Notes: generated from the letters alone by a model not told the origin. Positions 7,191 through 14,727 are shown, counted from the first letter of the stretch. The stretch: 27,423 nucleotides of DNA from DATDRS01 sp035291605 (GCA_035291605.1 DATDRS010000129.1:1-27423); one strand, 5' to 3'. Translations and numbers: made by a program.

Positions 7191-7281
7191 CGATGGCTTA
7201 TCGCTTATCGCTGATGGCTTAGCGCAAATGGCAGATCGCCGATGATAACGGATTACGCTATCCGCCATCTGCCAGAGAGCT
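7191..7281 (+). repeat. Long heptamer-word hairpin element before etfB
   Basis: Thirteen 7-nt steps, such as CGATGGC, TTATCGC (twice in a row), TGATGGC, TTAGCGC, AAATGGC and AGATCGC. The later words TCCGCCA and TCTGCCA run in the opposite sense. GGCAGATCGCCGAT (7230-7243) pairs with ATCCGCCATCTGCC (7260-7273) at 12 of 14 positions. It fills almost the whole spacer and ends a few bases before the etfB start. Confidence 0.8.
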
Positions 7282-7288
7282 AAATGAC

Positions 7289-8056
7289 ATGATCATTCTC
7301 GTTTTCCTTCGTCCAGTGCTGGACCCTTCCGGGTTCACCGTCAACCGCCGGGCGCAAAAGATTTTCGTCAACCGCCCCAGCTACATCATCAACCCGGCCG
7401 ACAAGAATGCGCTGGAGGCCGCGCTGCAAATGGCCGGCGAGGCGGACACCGTGATCGCCGTCGCCCTCGGCGAGGCGCAGGCGGAGGACATACTGCGGCA
7501 GGCCCGCGCGCTGGGCGCGCACCGCGCCCTATGGGTCAATGACGACAGGCTCAAACAAGCCGACGCGGCGGTGGTCACCACCGTGTGCCAGCGCGTCGTC
7601 GAGCAACTGGGCGAAGTGGACCTGGCGCTGTTGGGCGGGGAAGTCGTGGACGCTGACTTCGCGCAGATCGGACCTCGCCTGGCGCAGGCGCTGGCCTGGC
7701 CAATGATCCTCGACGCACACCGCGTGGAGGCAGGCGATGGGGTTGTGCGCGCCATCGCCCCACGCGGCGCGGCCTTCCACAGCGCCGAGGCCGATCTGCC
7801 TGCTGTGATCACCATCGCGCGCGACAGCAATAAGCCACGTTACGCACGCGGCCTCGACGTCGTCAAGGCTTACAGAGCCGAGGACGCCGTCGAAGTGTGG
7901 AGCGCCGCCGACCTCGGCCTGAGTGAAGCCGATCTCAGGCCCGTCACTGAACGGCGCGGCGAGTCCTTCCCCTCGGAGCGTGAACTGGGGAAGCGGCTGG
8001 AAGGCAGCGCCGATGAAACGGCGTCGCAACTTGCAGAGGTGATACGGAAATCATGA
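7289..8056 (+). CDS. etfB: Electron transfer flavoprotein, beta subunit
   Basis: A 255-residue protein of normal EtfB length. It forms, with EtfA, the heterodimer that accepts electrons from acyl-CoA dehydrogenases. Family features include the N-terminal strand, the VNRRAQKIFVNRPSYIINPADKNALEAAL block (about 19-47) and VIAVALGEAQAEDILRQARALGAHRALWV (about 55-83). The DLALLGGEVVDADFAQIGPRLAQALAW segment (about 111-137) corresponds to the EtfB D-Q-xG-P-AE-L region, here with altered residues. The segment ATIARDSNKPRYARGLDVVKA matches the conserved N-x-PRY substrate-protein contact loop. The start is set by length; the upstream AGAGAG is a weak ribosome binding site. The stop codon is the first triplet of the following octamer repeat. 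Confidence 0.9.
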   Translation: MIILVFLRPVLDPSGFTVNRRAQKIFVNRPSYIINPADKNALEAALQMAGEADTVIAVALGEAQAEDILRQARALGAHRALWVNDDRLKQADAAVVTTVCQRVVEQLGEVDLALLGGEVVDADFAQIGPRLAQALAWPMILDAHRVEAGDGVVRAIAPRGAAFHSAEADLPAVITIARDSNKPRYARGLDVVKAYRAEDAVEVWSAADLGLSEADLRPVTERRGESFPSERELGKRLEGSADETASQLAEVIRKS

Positions 8057-8086
8057 CAAGGTGACAGGGTGAAGAAGGTGACAAGC
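8054..8086 (+). repeat. Octamer-word direct repeat, etfB-etfA junction
   Basis: Four words: TGACAAGG, TGACAGGG, TGAAGAAGG (one base longer) and TGACAAGC. The etfB stop TGA (8054-8056) is the start of the first word. Unlike the other elements in this operon there is no mirrored right arm, so it looks like half an element. Confidence 0.65.
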
Positions 8087-8115
8087 TGTACTAGCCGTGT
8101 GAAGGGACTCTCACT

Positions 8116-9066
8116 ATGGACATCGCCGACCTCTCTGCGCTGATGGGCGAGGACATCGCCGCCGGAAACTACGCCGACATCTGGGTTGTGCTCACAGACC
8201 CTGGCGCCGCGCCGCTCCTCGGCGAAGCGCGCCGGCTGGCTGACTCGCTCGGCTGTTACGTCCACGTCGTGATCTCCGACGCCAGTCTGAGCGCGCGTGC
8301 GGTCGCGCTCGGCGCTGACAAAATTCACTTAGCGGAAGTGCCAGGACTGTTCGTGCAGACGCAATATCCGGAGTTCGCGCTTTTCCCGATCAGCAAAAAC
8401 GCGCAGGCGGCGAAGGCCGCGCAGAAGCACAAGGCCGGGCTGATCACCGACGCGCGCAACCTGAGCGTGGACGAAAGCACACGCGCGCTGCTTGGCTCGC
8501 ATCCGGTGTATGGCGGCGAATACTTCCTGGATTTCGCGCTCACCTCTCCGGCGAAATTTGCCACGCTCGACCCGCGCCTCCTGCCGGAGCCGTACGCCGA
8601 CCCCTCGCGCAGGGGCGAGGTCGTGCCCAACGATTTTATCGCGCCCGAGCCGCGCTTCCGCGATCTGGGGCCGGTGGAATATACACCGCAGTCGTGGCGG
8701 CCCCTCACCAAAGCGAAGGTCATCGTCTCGGTCGGGAGCGGAGTCAAAGACGCCGAGGGGCTCTCACTCGCCAGGCAACTCGCCGAAAAGCTGGGCGCGG
8801 AAATTGGCGGCGACCGCTCGGGTGTGGACTTTGGGTGGGTGGACGAAGCCCATCTGGTCGGCGTCACCGGGCAGGAGGTCGCGCCCGATCTGTATATCGC
8901 CGTCGGCATCCGGGGCGACACCTACCACAACGCGGCCATCGTCGGCGCGAAGACAGTCGTCGCCATCTACCCCAATCCCGAGGCGCCGATCTTCGCCGCC
9001 GCCGATTACGGGGTCGTGGCTAACCCCAAAGAGTTCCTGCCGAAACTCATCGCCAAATTGCCTTAA
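8116..9066 (+). CDS. etfA: Electron transfer flavoprotein, alpha subunit, divergent FAD site
   Basis: A 316-residue EtfA. It binds FAD in its C-terminal domain and passes electrons from acyl-CoA dehydrogenases to a membrane quinone reductase, which is not encoded here. The FAD domain (about 198-316) shows GGDRSGVD (equivalent of G-A-S-R-x-x-V-D), VGVTGQEVAPDLYIAVGI and NPEAPIFAAADYGVV. The normally invariant G-I-S-G-A-x-Q-H reads GIRGDTYH (264-271), and A-I-N-x-D-P reads AIYPNP (284-289). His271 is kept but several FAD contacts differ from the family norm. The ribosome binding site AAGGGA is 9 nt before the ATG. Confidence 0.88.
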   Translation: MDIADLSALMGEDIAAGNYADIWVVLTDPGAAPLLGEARRLADSLGCYVHVVISDASLSARAVALGADKIHLAEVPGLFVQTQYPEFALFPISKNAQAAKAAQKHKAGLITDARNLSVDESTRALLGSHPVYGGEYFLDFALTSPAKFATLDPRLLPEPYADPSRRGEVVPNDFIAPEPRFRDLGPVEYTPQSWRPLTKAKVIVSVGSGVKDAEGLSLARQLAEKLGAEIGGDRSGVDFGWVDEAHLVGVTGQEVAPDLYIAVGIRGDTYHNAAIVGAKTVVAIYPNPEAPIFAAADYGVVANPKEFLPKLIAKLP

Positions 9067-9074
9067 TAAATGAA

Positions 9075-9107
9075 ACGTGCGGCGCACTTTGAAAGTGCGT
9101 CGCACGT
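9075..9107. terminator. Strong hairpin between convergent genes, probable bidirectional terminator
   Basis: ACGTGCGGCGCACTTT (9075-9090) pairs with AAAGTGCGTCGCACGT (9092-9107) at 15 of 16 positions. It lies just after etfA and just after the end of the minus-strand membrane-protein gene. No long T tract follows on either strand, so it may act as a stem that blocks 3' exonucleases as much as a terminator. Confidence 0.65.
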
Positions 9108-9133
9108 GAGCAGGCGCATTCTGTGAGAAGCTC

Positions 9134-9283
9134 TTAGAGATCGCTGTCCAGCGAGCGCCCCGGTTGACCGTCCCACCACAGGATGAAAGCCGCCGCGATC
9201 AAGGCGCAGGCCCCCAGCCCGTAGTCCGCTTTTCCTATGAGAAAAATGGCGGCAACAATCACCGCCGTCACCAGGATTTCCAT
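9134..9283 (-). CDS. Small 49-residue membrane protein downstream of hemH
   Basis: The minus strand encodes MEILVTAVIVAAIFLIGKAD followed by YGLGACALIAAAFILWWDGQ and a short polar tail, ending at a TAA (9134-9136). Two hydrophobic helices (about 3-16 and 22-37) are joined by the short turn GKAD. GAGG lies immediately upstream of the ATG, a close but usable ribosome binding site. The ORF follows hemH by 42 nt on the same strand. I know no function for it. Its compact two-helix build suggests a small integral membrane protein. Confidence 0.55.
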   Translation of the reverse strand: MEILVTAVIVAAIFLIGKADYGLGACALIAAAFILWWDGQPGRSLDSDL

Positions 9284-9325
9284 GCCCTCATGATACAGGA
9301 CAACCGAGAGGCAGAGAGATAGTCT

Positions 9326-10375
9326 TTAGGTAACATGGTTGGGTGATGGTTGACAGATAGCCCCCTGTAAGTGAGATAGCGCAATCTCGACCAGCGCGGC
9401 GATATGCTCCGGGCGGTCATTCAACGCCGGGATGTAATGAAAATCGCGCCCCCCCGCGGTTTCGAAGACGTGCCGCGCCTCGCGCCCGATCTCGTCGAGC
9501 GTCTCCAGACAGTCAGCCGAAAAACCGGGGCAAACCACGTGAGCGCCCTGAGCGCCATCCCGGCCCAACTCGACCAGCAAGTCATCCGTGTAGGGTTTTA
9601 GCCACTCGACCGGGCCGAACCGGGATTGAAAGGATATGCGCCACTCCTCGTCGCGCAGGCCCAGTTGGCCAGCCACGAGCCGGGCCGTCGTCAGGCATTC
9701 TTCCGGGTAGGGATCGCCCGCCTCGGCATAGCGCCGGGGGATGCCGTGGAACGAAAAGACCAGGTACTTGGACCGGCCGTGCGCCGCCCAACGCTCACGG
9801 ATGCTCTGCGCCAGCGCCGTAACGTACGCCGGATGGTCATGGTAGTGGCTGATCGTCCGCAACTCCGGCATCCAGCGCCAGGCCTGCAATTCGTCGAAAA
9901 CTGCATCGAACGTCGTCGCGACCGTCGTGGCCGAGTATTGAGGGAACAACGGGAAGATGAGCATCCGCCGCGCCCCGGCCGCGCGCAGTTCGCGCAGGCC
10001 TTCGGCAATGGAAGGATGGCCGTAGCGCATGCCGATGGCGACGCTGAGCCGATCACCCAGGCGCTGCCCCAATTCCCGGCGCAGGCCCTCGGCCTGTTGC
10101 CTCAGCGTGATCAGCAAAGGCGAGCCCTGCTCGGTCCAGATATTTTGATACAGGCGGGCCGAGCGAGCCGGGCGCACGTTCAGCAAAACTCCGTGCAGGA
10201 CAGGAAGCCAGAGCCAGCGCGGCAGCTCGACGATGCGCGGGTCGGAGAGAAATTCGGCGAGGTAGGGCCGCAGGGCCGCAGGGGTCGGCGCGGCCGGCGT
10301 GCCGATGTTCGTCAGCAGGACGCCGATTGCGGGGGACAGGTCAACGGGGACGGGAGGATGCGCAGCGACGGCCAT
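9326..10375 (-). CDS. hemH: Ferrochelatase
   Basis: This 349-residue enzyme inserts Fe2+ into protoporphyrin IX or, in coproporphyrin-dependent bacteria, into coproporphyrin III. Family signatures are the N-terminal GVLLTNIGTP (18-27), the catalytic-His motif VFSFHGIPRRY (His210) and the acidic motif CPGFSADCLETLDEI with Glu291, which pairs with the His at the metal site. RYGHPSIAEGL and LFPQYSATTVATT are also typical. The four-Cys Fe-S motif of some ferrochelatases is absent. No other heme gene lies in the window. A small membrane-protein gene follows on the same strand. Which porphyrin is used cannot be decided from this sequence. Confidence 0.95.
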   Translation of the reverse strand: MAVAAHPPVPVDLSPAIGVLLTNIGTPAAPTPAALRPYLAEFLSDPRIVELPRWLWLPVLHGVLLNVRPARSARLYQNIWTEQGSPLLITLRQQAEGLRRELGQRLGDRLSVAIGMRYGHPSIAEGLRELRAAGARRMLIFPLFPQYSATTVATTFDAVFDELQAWRWMPELRTISHYHDHPAYVTALAQSIRERWAAHGRSKYLVFSFHGIPRRYAEAGDPYPEECLTTARLVAGQLGLRDEEWRISFQSRFGPVEWLKPYTDDLLVELGRDGAQGAHVVCPGFSADCLETLDEIGREARHVFETAGGRDFHYIPALNDRPEHIAALVEIALSHLQGAICQPSPNHVT

Positions 10376-10679
10376 AGAGAAACCCTGTTATCAACGAAGC
10401 ATGCGCGCATAGCATAGGTCGAATTCCCGCTCAAGTACAGCCAGTTTCACTGAGATTCAGGCATAACAAATGTCATCAATTTCGTAAGACTTTTGTCCAT
10501 CTGGAATGTGATTTAGTTCTATCGCTGCACAACCACCCGCCACTCGCCGGCAGCGACGGGAAGGCAATCACATTTTTGCATTCAATAACCACTCTGAGAT
10601 TCTGAAAAGAGGCCGTATAATTCCATCCGGCACGCTGGCCGCGTCTCGCCCGCCGCTCGCCGCCCGTCGTTCATCTCTC
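10376..10679. promoter_or_regulatory. AT-richer divergent spacer with a -10 box for the nucleotidase gene
   Basis: This roughly 300-base spacer separates hemH (minus) from the nucleotidase gene (plus) and contains no credible ORF. A perfect TATAAT (10616-10621) would start transcription about 50 nt before the plus-strand ATG. No good -35 is visible. The 9-bp words AATGTGATT (10505-10513) and AATCACATT (10566-10574) form a perfect inverted repeat around 52 bases and could be regulator half-sites. For hemH only weak promoter-like matches are seen. Confidence 0.45.
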
Positions 10680-11324
10680 ATGCTCCGCTTCGCCCTCTTC
10701 GACCTCGACGACACCCTGTATCCCTCCAGCACCGGGCTGTGGGATGCAATTGGCGAGCGCATCAACCAGTATATGATCGAGCGCCTCGGCCTGGCGCCGG
10801 GCGAAGCGCGGGCGCTGCGCGACCGGTATTTGAGCAGCTTCGGCACCACGCTCAACGGCCTGCGCCACAACTACCACATTGACCCCAAAGATTACCTGGC
10901 TTACGTCCACGACCTGCCTCTGGATCAATATCTCCGGCCGGACCCCGCGCTCAACGGGATGCTGGCCCGGCTGCCCCTGACCAAGATCATCTTCACCAAC
11001 TCCGACGCGCCGCACGTCGAGCGCGTGCTGCATCAACTGGGCGTCGCCCGCTACTTCACCCAGACGATTGACATCCACGCGCTCGGCTTCGTCAACAAGC
11101 CTGACCCGCGCGCTTATCTCCGCGCCCTGGAACTCATCCGGGCCAAAGCGCCGGAGTGTGTGTTCGTGGAAGACTCGCGCCGCAACTTGCTTCCGGCGCG
11201 AGAGTTGGGTATGCTCACCGTGTGGGTCAACGCCGCCGGCTCGCCGGATGGCGTGGATTATCAAATCCCGAACGTGCTGCAACTGGAGCGCGTGCTCGCC
11301 GGACTCATGGGACAGGCCTGGTGA
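10680..11324 (+). CDS. HAD-superfamily pyrimidine 5'-nucleotidase
   Basis: A 214-residue HAD hydrolase. Motif I is FDLDDTLY (7-14) with the nucleophilic Asp, and motif II is IFTNSD (about 102-107). The motif III Lys is in NKPDPRAY, and motif IV is VFVEDSRRN. The DLDDTLYP start and short four-helix cap match the SDT1-like pyrimidine 5'-nucleotidases, which dephosphorylate UMP or CMP. Other small phosphorylated substrates are possible. The ATG has no Shine-Dalgarno, but motif I begins at the expected distance from it. The ADP-ribosylglycohydrolase gene begins 18 nt downstream, suggesting a joint role in nucleotide or NAD-derivative clean-up. Confidence 0.85.
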   Translation: MLRFALFDLDDTLYPSSTGLWDAIGERINQYMIERLGLAPGEARALRDRYLSSFGTTLNGLRHNYHIDPKDYLAYVHDLPLDQYLRPDPALNGMLARLPLTKIIFTNSDAPHVERVLHQLGVARYFTQTIDIHALGFVNKPDPRAYLRALELIRAKAPECVFVEDSRRNLLPARELGMLTVWVNAAGSPDGVDYQIPNVLQLERVLAGLMGQAW

Positions 11325-11342
11325 TGGAGAACCCTCAACCTC

Positions 11343-12308
11343 ATGCTGAATCCTAATCACGACGCGGCCCGCGCGGTCGTCTTCGGTGTAGCCCTGGGCG
11401 ACGCCCTCGGCTGGCCGGTGGAATTCCTCGACCGGCCGCGCATCCGCGCCAAGTATGGCCGCCAGGGCATCACCGCCCCGCCCAACCCGGCGCTCTACAC
11501 CGACGACACCCAGATGTCGGCGGCCATGGCAGAGGCGCTGATCGAGACCGGAGAGGCCGATCTCGACACGCTCATGGAGGCGCTGGGCCGCCAGTTCATC
11601 GCCTGGAAAAACGACCCGGTCACGGCCAGCCGCGCGCCGGGCACGACCTGCATTCGCGGCGTCAACGCGTTGGAACGCGGCGCGCCCTGGCGGGAATCGG
11701 GCGTCCGCGACTCAAAGGGGTGCGGCGCGTGCATGCGGGTCGCGCCCGTCGGGTATTTTTACCAGCACAGCTCTTCCACGCTGGCCAACGTGGCCCGCTC
11801 TCAGAACTGGCTCACCCACCGCCATCCCACGGCGGATGCGGCCAGCGTCGGCGCGGCCTATCTGGTCAAACTGGCGCTCGACGGCGTCGTCCCGCAGGAA
11901 CTCCCTCACCGCGTCCTCGCATTCACCACCGGCATGTCGCCGGAATTTGAAGCGGCTATCCAGCGCGCGGTGGAGGTCAAAGACTGGCCTGACGAGGAAA
12001 CCGCGCTCGGTTATGTCGGCCCGACGCGCGGCGGCGGCTGGATTGCCGAAGAGGCCGTGGCGATGGCGTTGTATTGCGTGCTCAAGCGGCCCGACGACTA
12101 CGTTGCCGCCGTCCGGCTCGGCGCCAATATAGATGGCGACTCGGACTCGGTCGCCAGCATCGCCGGGGGGATCATGGGCGCGCGGCTGGGGTCACAGGCC
12201 ATCCCGGAAGACTGGGTTGCCCGCCTGGAAAACCGGGATTATCTGACCGGGCTGGCCGACCGGCTGGCCGAGAAGAAAGCGAAAATGGGAGTAATGTATC
12301 TGCCATGA
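11343..12308 (+). CDS. ADP-ribosylglycohydrolase family protein (DraG/ARH-like)
   Basis: A 321-residue protein that would remove ADP-ribose from a protein or hydrolyse an ADP-ribose derivative. The two Mg-binding clusters are present: FGVALGDALGWPVEF and YTDDTQM (about 52-58) near the N-terminus, and IDGDSDSVASIAGGIMGA (about 264-281) near the C-terminus. The central RVAPVGYFY and HRHPTADAAS segments are also typical. No ADP-ribosyltransferase or nitrogenase gene lies nearby, so the substrate is unknown. Its stop overlaps the next gene's start (ATGA, 12305-12308), indicating translational coupling. Confidence 0.88.
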   Translation: MLNPNHDAARAVVFGVALGDALGWPVEFLDRPRIRAKYGRQGITAPPNPALYTDDTQMSAAMAEALIETGEADLDTLMEALGRQFIAWKNDPVTASRAPGTTCIRGVNALERGAPWRESGVRDSKGCGACMRVAPVGYFYQHSSSTLANVARSQNWLTHRHPTADAASVGAAYLVKLALDGVVPQELPHRVLAFTTGMSPEFEAAIQRAVEVKDWPDEETALGYVGPTRGGGWIAEEAVAMALYCVLKRPDDYVAAVRLGANIDGDSDSVASIAGGIMGARLGSQAIPEDWVARLENRDYLTGLADRLAEKKAKMGVMYLP

Positions 12309-12577
12309 ACGAGCTGCTCTCAAACCCCAAGGCCTGGCTCATCCTCGGCTGCCTCGGCGCGATGGTGCTCGGCCTCAACCTGAGCCTGCTCGGACTGCTG
12401 CGCCGGGATAAGGCGGTGATGGAAGAAGCCTCTAAATGGAGCAAGGCCCTGCGCGGCGGGCGCGAAGGCCAGCAGCGGCAAGACGCGCAGCTTGACGAGC
12501 TGCACCGCCTGGTCTCTAATCTCCAATCTCCTACGGCCAGCGCCGTAGAAACCGCGCCATCCGACTCTAAAGAATAG
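12305..12577 (+). CDS. Small single-pass membrane protein with helical tail
   Basis: A 90-residue protein whose ATG overlaps the TGA of the preceding gene. Residues about 10-32 form one hydrophobic helix (AWLILGCLGAMVLGLNLSLL), followed by a charged helix (about 35-75) rich in Gln, Glu, Lys and Arg and a polar Ser/Thr/Pro tail. The pattern suggests a membrane anchor with a cytoplasmic coiled coil. A longer in-frame reading starting at 12074 overlaps the glycohydrolase and is rejected. I do not recognise the family. The CorA gene begins 5 nt after its stop, so it may be expressed with the channel. Confidence 0.7.
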   Translation: MNELLSNPKAWLILGCLGAMVLGLNLSLLGLLRRDKAVMEEASKWSKALRGGREGQQRQDAQLDELHRLVSNLQSPTASAVETAPSDSKE

Positions 12578-12581
12578 ATCT

Positions 12582-13550
12582 ATGATCCGCACCCTCTACC
12601 GCAGCAGCAAAGGCGGCTTCACCTTCGACGTGCCGACGACGCATTGGCGCGTGGCCCTGCATGACGCCGGGGGTCTGTTCTGGGTGGATTTCAGCGAGGA
12701 GCCGCCGGAAGTCGTCGAGCCGTTCCTGCGTGACGTCTTTGGCTTCCATGCGCTCGTGGTCAACGATGTCCTGCGCGAAGGCTACGTCGCCAAGATTGAC
12801 AATTGGGGCGAGTACGTCTACGCCGTGCTGCATGCGGTGCGTTTCAACACCGACACACTTGAACTCGTGACCCGTGAGATAGATGCCTTGCTGAGCAAGA
12901 ACTATCTGGTCACGTATCACGCCCAGCCGATCCAGGCCGTCAACCACTTGTGGTCAAGCTGCCAGAACGATCAGCGCCGCCTGGAACGCGGGGCTGACCA
13001 TCTGCTGTATCTGCTCCTGGATCTGATCACCAGCGAATACATGCCCGTCGTGGACCGCATTGACGAGACAATTGACCGCCTGGAAGACGAAATCTTCGAA
13101 CGCCCCACCCCGCACACGCTCAATACGATCTTCGCCTTCAAACGCGCCGTCCTCCACATGCGCCGGATCATCGCCCCTCAGCGCGAGGTGCTCAACCGGC
13201 TGGCGCGCGACGACTATGCCATGATTGACCCCAAAGACCGCATCTACTTCCGCGACGTTTACGACCACCTCGTCCGGCTGGCGGACATCAACGAAAGCCT
13301 GCGAGACCTGATCGGCGGCGCGCTGGACACTTACCTGTCTGTGACTTCCAATCGCATCAATGAGATCATGAAAGTGCTGACCATCTTCACCGCGCTGTTC
13401 ATGCCCATTTCCTTCCTCGCCGGGTTCTTTGGCATGAACTTCACCCGGCTGCCTTTCGAGAATCTGCCCCTGCTCGCCGGCGCGGTGATCGTCATGGTGG
13501 CCACGCCGGTGCTCATGTTCCTGTGGTTCCGGCGTCGCGGGTGGATCTGA
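12582..13550 (+). CDS. corA: CorA-family magnesium/divalent cation channel
   Basis: A 322-residue protein of normal CorA length. The N-terminal two thirds form the alpha/beta and long-helix cytoplasmic funnel. TM1 (about 264-283) ends in the selectivity signature GMN (284-286, in FFGMNF). TM2 (about 296-314) is followed by the basic tail FRRRGWI typical of the family. The loop after GMN reads TRLPFEN instead of the common xxMPE, a mild departure. The protein would work as a pentamer in the inner membrane, moving Mg2+ or Co2+. The ribosome binding site is weak and translation may depend on the gene just before it. Confidence 0.93.
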   Translation: MIRTLYRSSKGGFTFDVPTTHWRVALHDAGGLFWVDFSEEPPEVVEPFLRDVFGFHALVVNDVLREGYVAKIDNWGEYVYAVLHAVRFNTDTLELVTREIDALLSKNYLVTYHAQPIQAVNHLWSSCQNDQRRLERGADHLLYLLLDLITSEYMPVVDRIDETIDRLEDEIFERPTPHTLNTIFAFKRAVLHMRRIIAPQREVLNRLARDDYAMIDPKDRIYFRDVYDHLVRLADINESLRDLIGGALDTYLSVTSNRINEIMKVLTIFTALFMPISFLAGFFGMNFTRLPFENLPLLAGAVIVMVATPVLMFLWFRRRGWI

Positions 13551-13572
13551 CGCCCACAGGCCGCAATCGCGG

Positions 13573-13614
13573 TATAATGTTCGCCTGGCTGTAATTTCAC
13601 CTCACTTCGGGAGA
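13573..13614 (+). promoter_or_regulatory. -10 box and ribosome binding site before fabG
   Basis: A perfect TATAAT lies at 13573-13578 in the 70-nt spacer after corA, with no convincing -35. GGGAGA (13609-13614) sits 6 nt before the fabG ATG. This is the likely start of the fabG-asp23-nusB-tat operon. Confidence 0.5.
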
Positions 13615-13620
13615 ATCTGC

Positions 13621-14367
13621 ATGGGTCTGGAAGGCAAAGCCGCCGTCGTCACCGGGGCCTCGCGCGGGATCGGGCGGGCCATCGCCGTCGAGCTGGCTAA
13701 GCGCGGGGCGAGAGTCATCGTCAATTACGCCAAAGACGCGGAGGGCGCAAACGCCGGCGTCGAGGCGATCCAGGCTGCGGGGGGCGAGGCCAAAACCGTC
13801 CAGGCGGACGTGTCGGACCTCAAGGCTGCCGAGGGGTTGATCAAAGCCGCCGTCGAAGCCTACGGGTCGCTGGAAATCCTGGTGAACAACGCGGGCACCA
13901 CGCGGGACATGGTGATCATGATGATGCCCGAGTCTGACTGGGATACCGTCATCCGGACGAACCTGAAAAGCGCGTTCAACTGCTCCAAAGCCGCTGTGAA
14001 GACGATGATGCGCAAACGCTACGGGCGGATCGTCAACATCACCTCGGTCGCCGGCATCGCCGGCAACGCCGGGCAGACGAATTACTCGGCGAGCAAAGCC
14101 GGGTTGATCGGTTTCACCAAGGCCCTCGCCCGCGAGGTCGCCGCGCGCAACATCACGGTGAACGCCGTCGCGCCGGGGTTCGTCCCCACGGCGCTGACCA
14201 ACGACCTGCCCGCCGAACTCAAAGACGCCTCGCTCAAAGCCATCCCGCTCGGCCGGTGGGGCGCGCCGGAGGAAGTGGCTTACGCCGTCGCCTTCCTGGC
14301 CTCCGACGAGGCCAGCTACATCACCGGCCAGGTGCTGAGCGTGGACGGCGGGATGGTGATGGGGTGA
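13621..14367 (+). CDS. fabG: 3-Oxoacyl-[ACP] reductase, short-chain dehydrogenase
   Basis: A 248-residue SDR enzyme. The cofactor motif is TGASRGIG (11-18), NNAG is at 89-92, and the catalytic residues are Ser142, Tyr155 and Lys159 (NYSASKAG). The C-terminal SVDGGMVMG is typical of FabG. It reduces 3-oxoacyl-ACP with NADPH in fatty-acid synthesis. An acetoacetyl-CoA reductase (PhaB-like) role is possible, but no polyhydroxyalkanoate gene is near. It starts an operon with asp23, nusB and the tat genes. Confidence 0.88.
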   Translation: MGLEGKAAVVTGASRGIGRAIAVELAKRGARVIVNYAKDAEGANAGVEAIQAAGGEAKTVQADVSDLKAAEGLIKAAVEAYGSLEILVNNAGTTRDMVIMMMPESDWDTVIRTNLKSAFNCSKAAVKTMMRKRYGRIVNITSVAGIAGNAGQTNYSASKAGLIGFTKALAREVAARNITVNAVAPGFVPTALTNDLPAELKDASLKAIPLGRWGAPEEVAYAVAFLASDEASYITGQVLSVDGGMVMG

Positions 14368-14370
14368 TTT

Positions 14371-14727
14371 ATGACTGAAGAATCTCCCCGCCGAGGCAAG
14401 ACCACCATCGCCCCCGACGTCCTGCTGACGATTGCCAAGCTCTCGGCGCTGGGCGTGCCCGGGGTGGCGCAAATGAGCCCCGTGCCGGGCGGCGTCAACC
14501 GGCTGTTCCGGCGGGGCATCGGCGATGGGGTGCGGATTGAAGTCAAAGACCAGTCTGTCGCTGTGGACCTGTACCTGGTTGTGAAAAACGACGTGAACGT
14601 CCGGGAGGCCAGCCGGGCGGTGCAGGCCGAGGTGACCCGCGCCATCCACGAGATGGTCGGCATGGAAGTGCTGGCGGTGAATGTTCACATCGAAGACATT
14701 GCTTATCCGGAGAGCACCAAAGCGTAG
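14371..14727 (+). CDS. Asp23/Gls24-family envelope stress protein
   Basis: A 118-residue protein with the Asp23/Gls24 fold. It begins with the typical KTTIAPDVLLTIAKLSALGVPGV, followed by GVRIEVKDQSVAVDLYLVVKNDVNVREASRAVQAEVTRAIHEMVGMEVLAVNVHIEDI. Members of the family are cytoplasmic, often membrane-associated, and linked to envelope stress. No membrane segment is present here, so any membrane link would need a partner. The start is 3 nt after the fabG stop, and nusB follows by 28 nt. Asp23-like genes next to nusB are common in Gram-positive-type genomes. Confidence 0.85.
   Translation: MTEESPRRGKTTIAPDVLLTIAKLSALGVPGVAQMSPVPGGVNRLFRRGIGDGVRIEVKDQSVAVDLYLVVKNDVNVREASRAVQAEVTRAIHEMVGMEVLAVNVHIEDIAYPESTKA

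Noticed and set aside
7191..7281. Could the tandem words be a CRISPR array?
   Set aside because: The units are 7 nt long, contiguous and degenerate, with no spacers, no long constant repeat and no cas gene nearby.
12074..12304. N-terminal extension of the 90-residue membrane protein
   Set aside because: It overlaps the conserved end of the glycohydrolase and is Arg-rich. The ATGA overlap at 12305 is the natural start.
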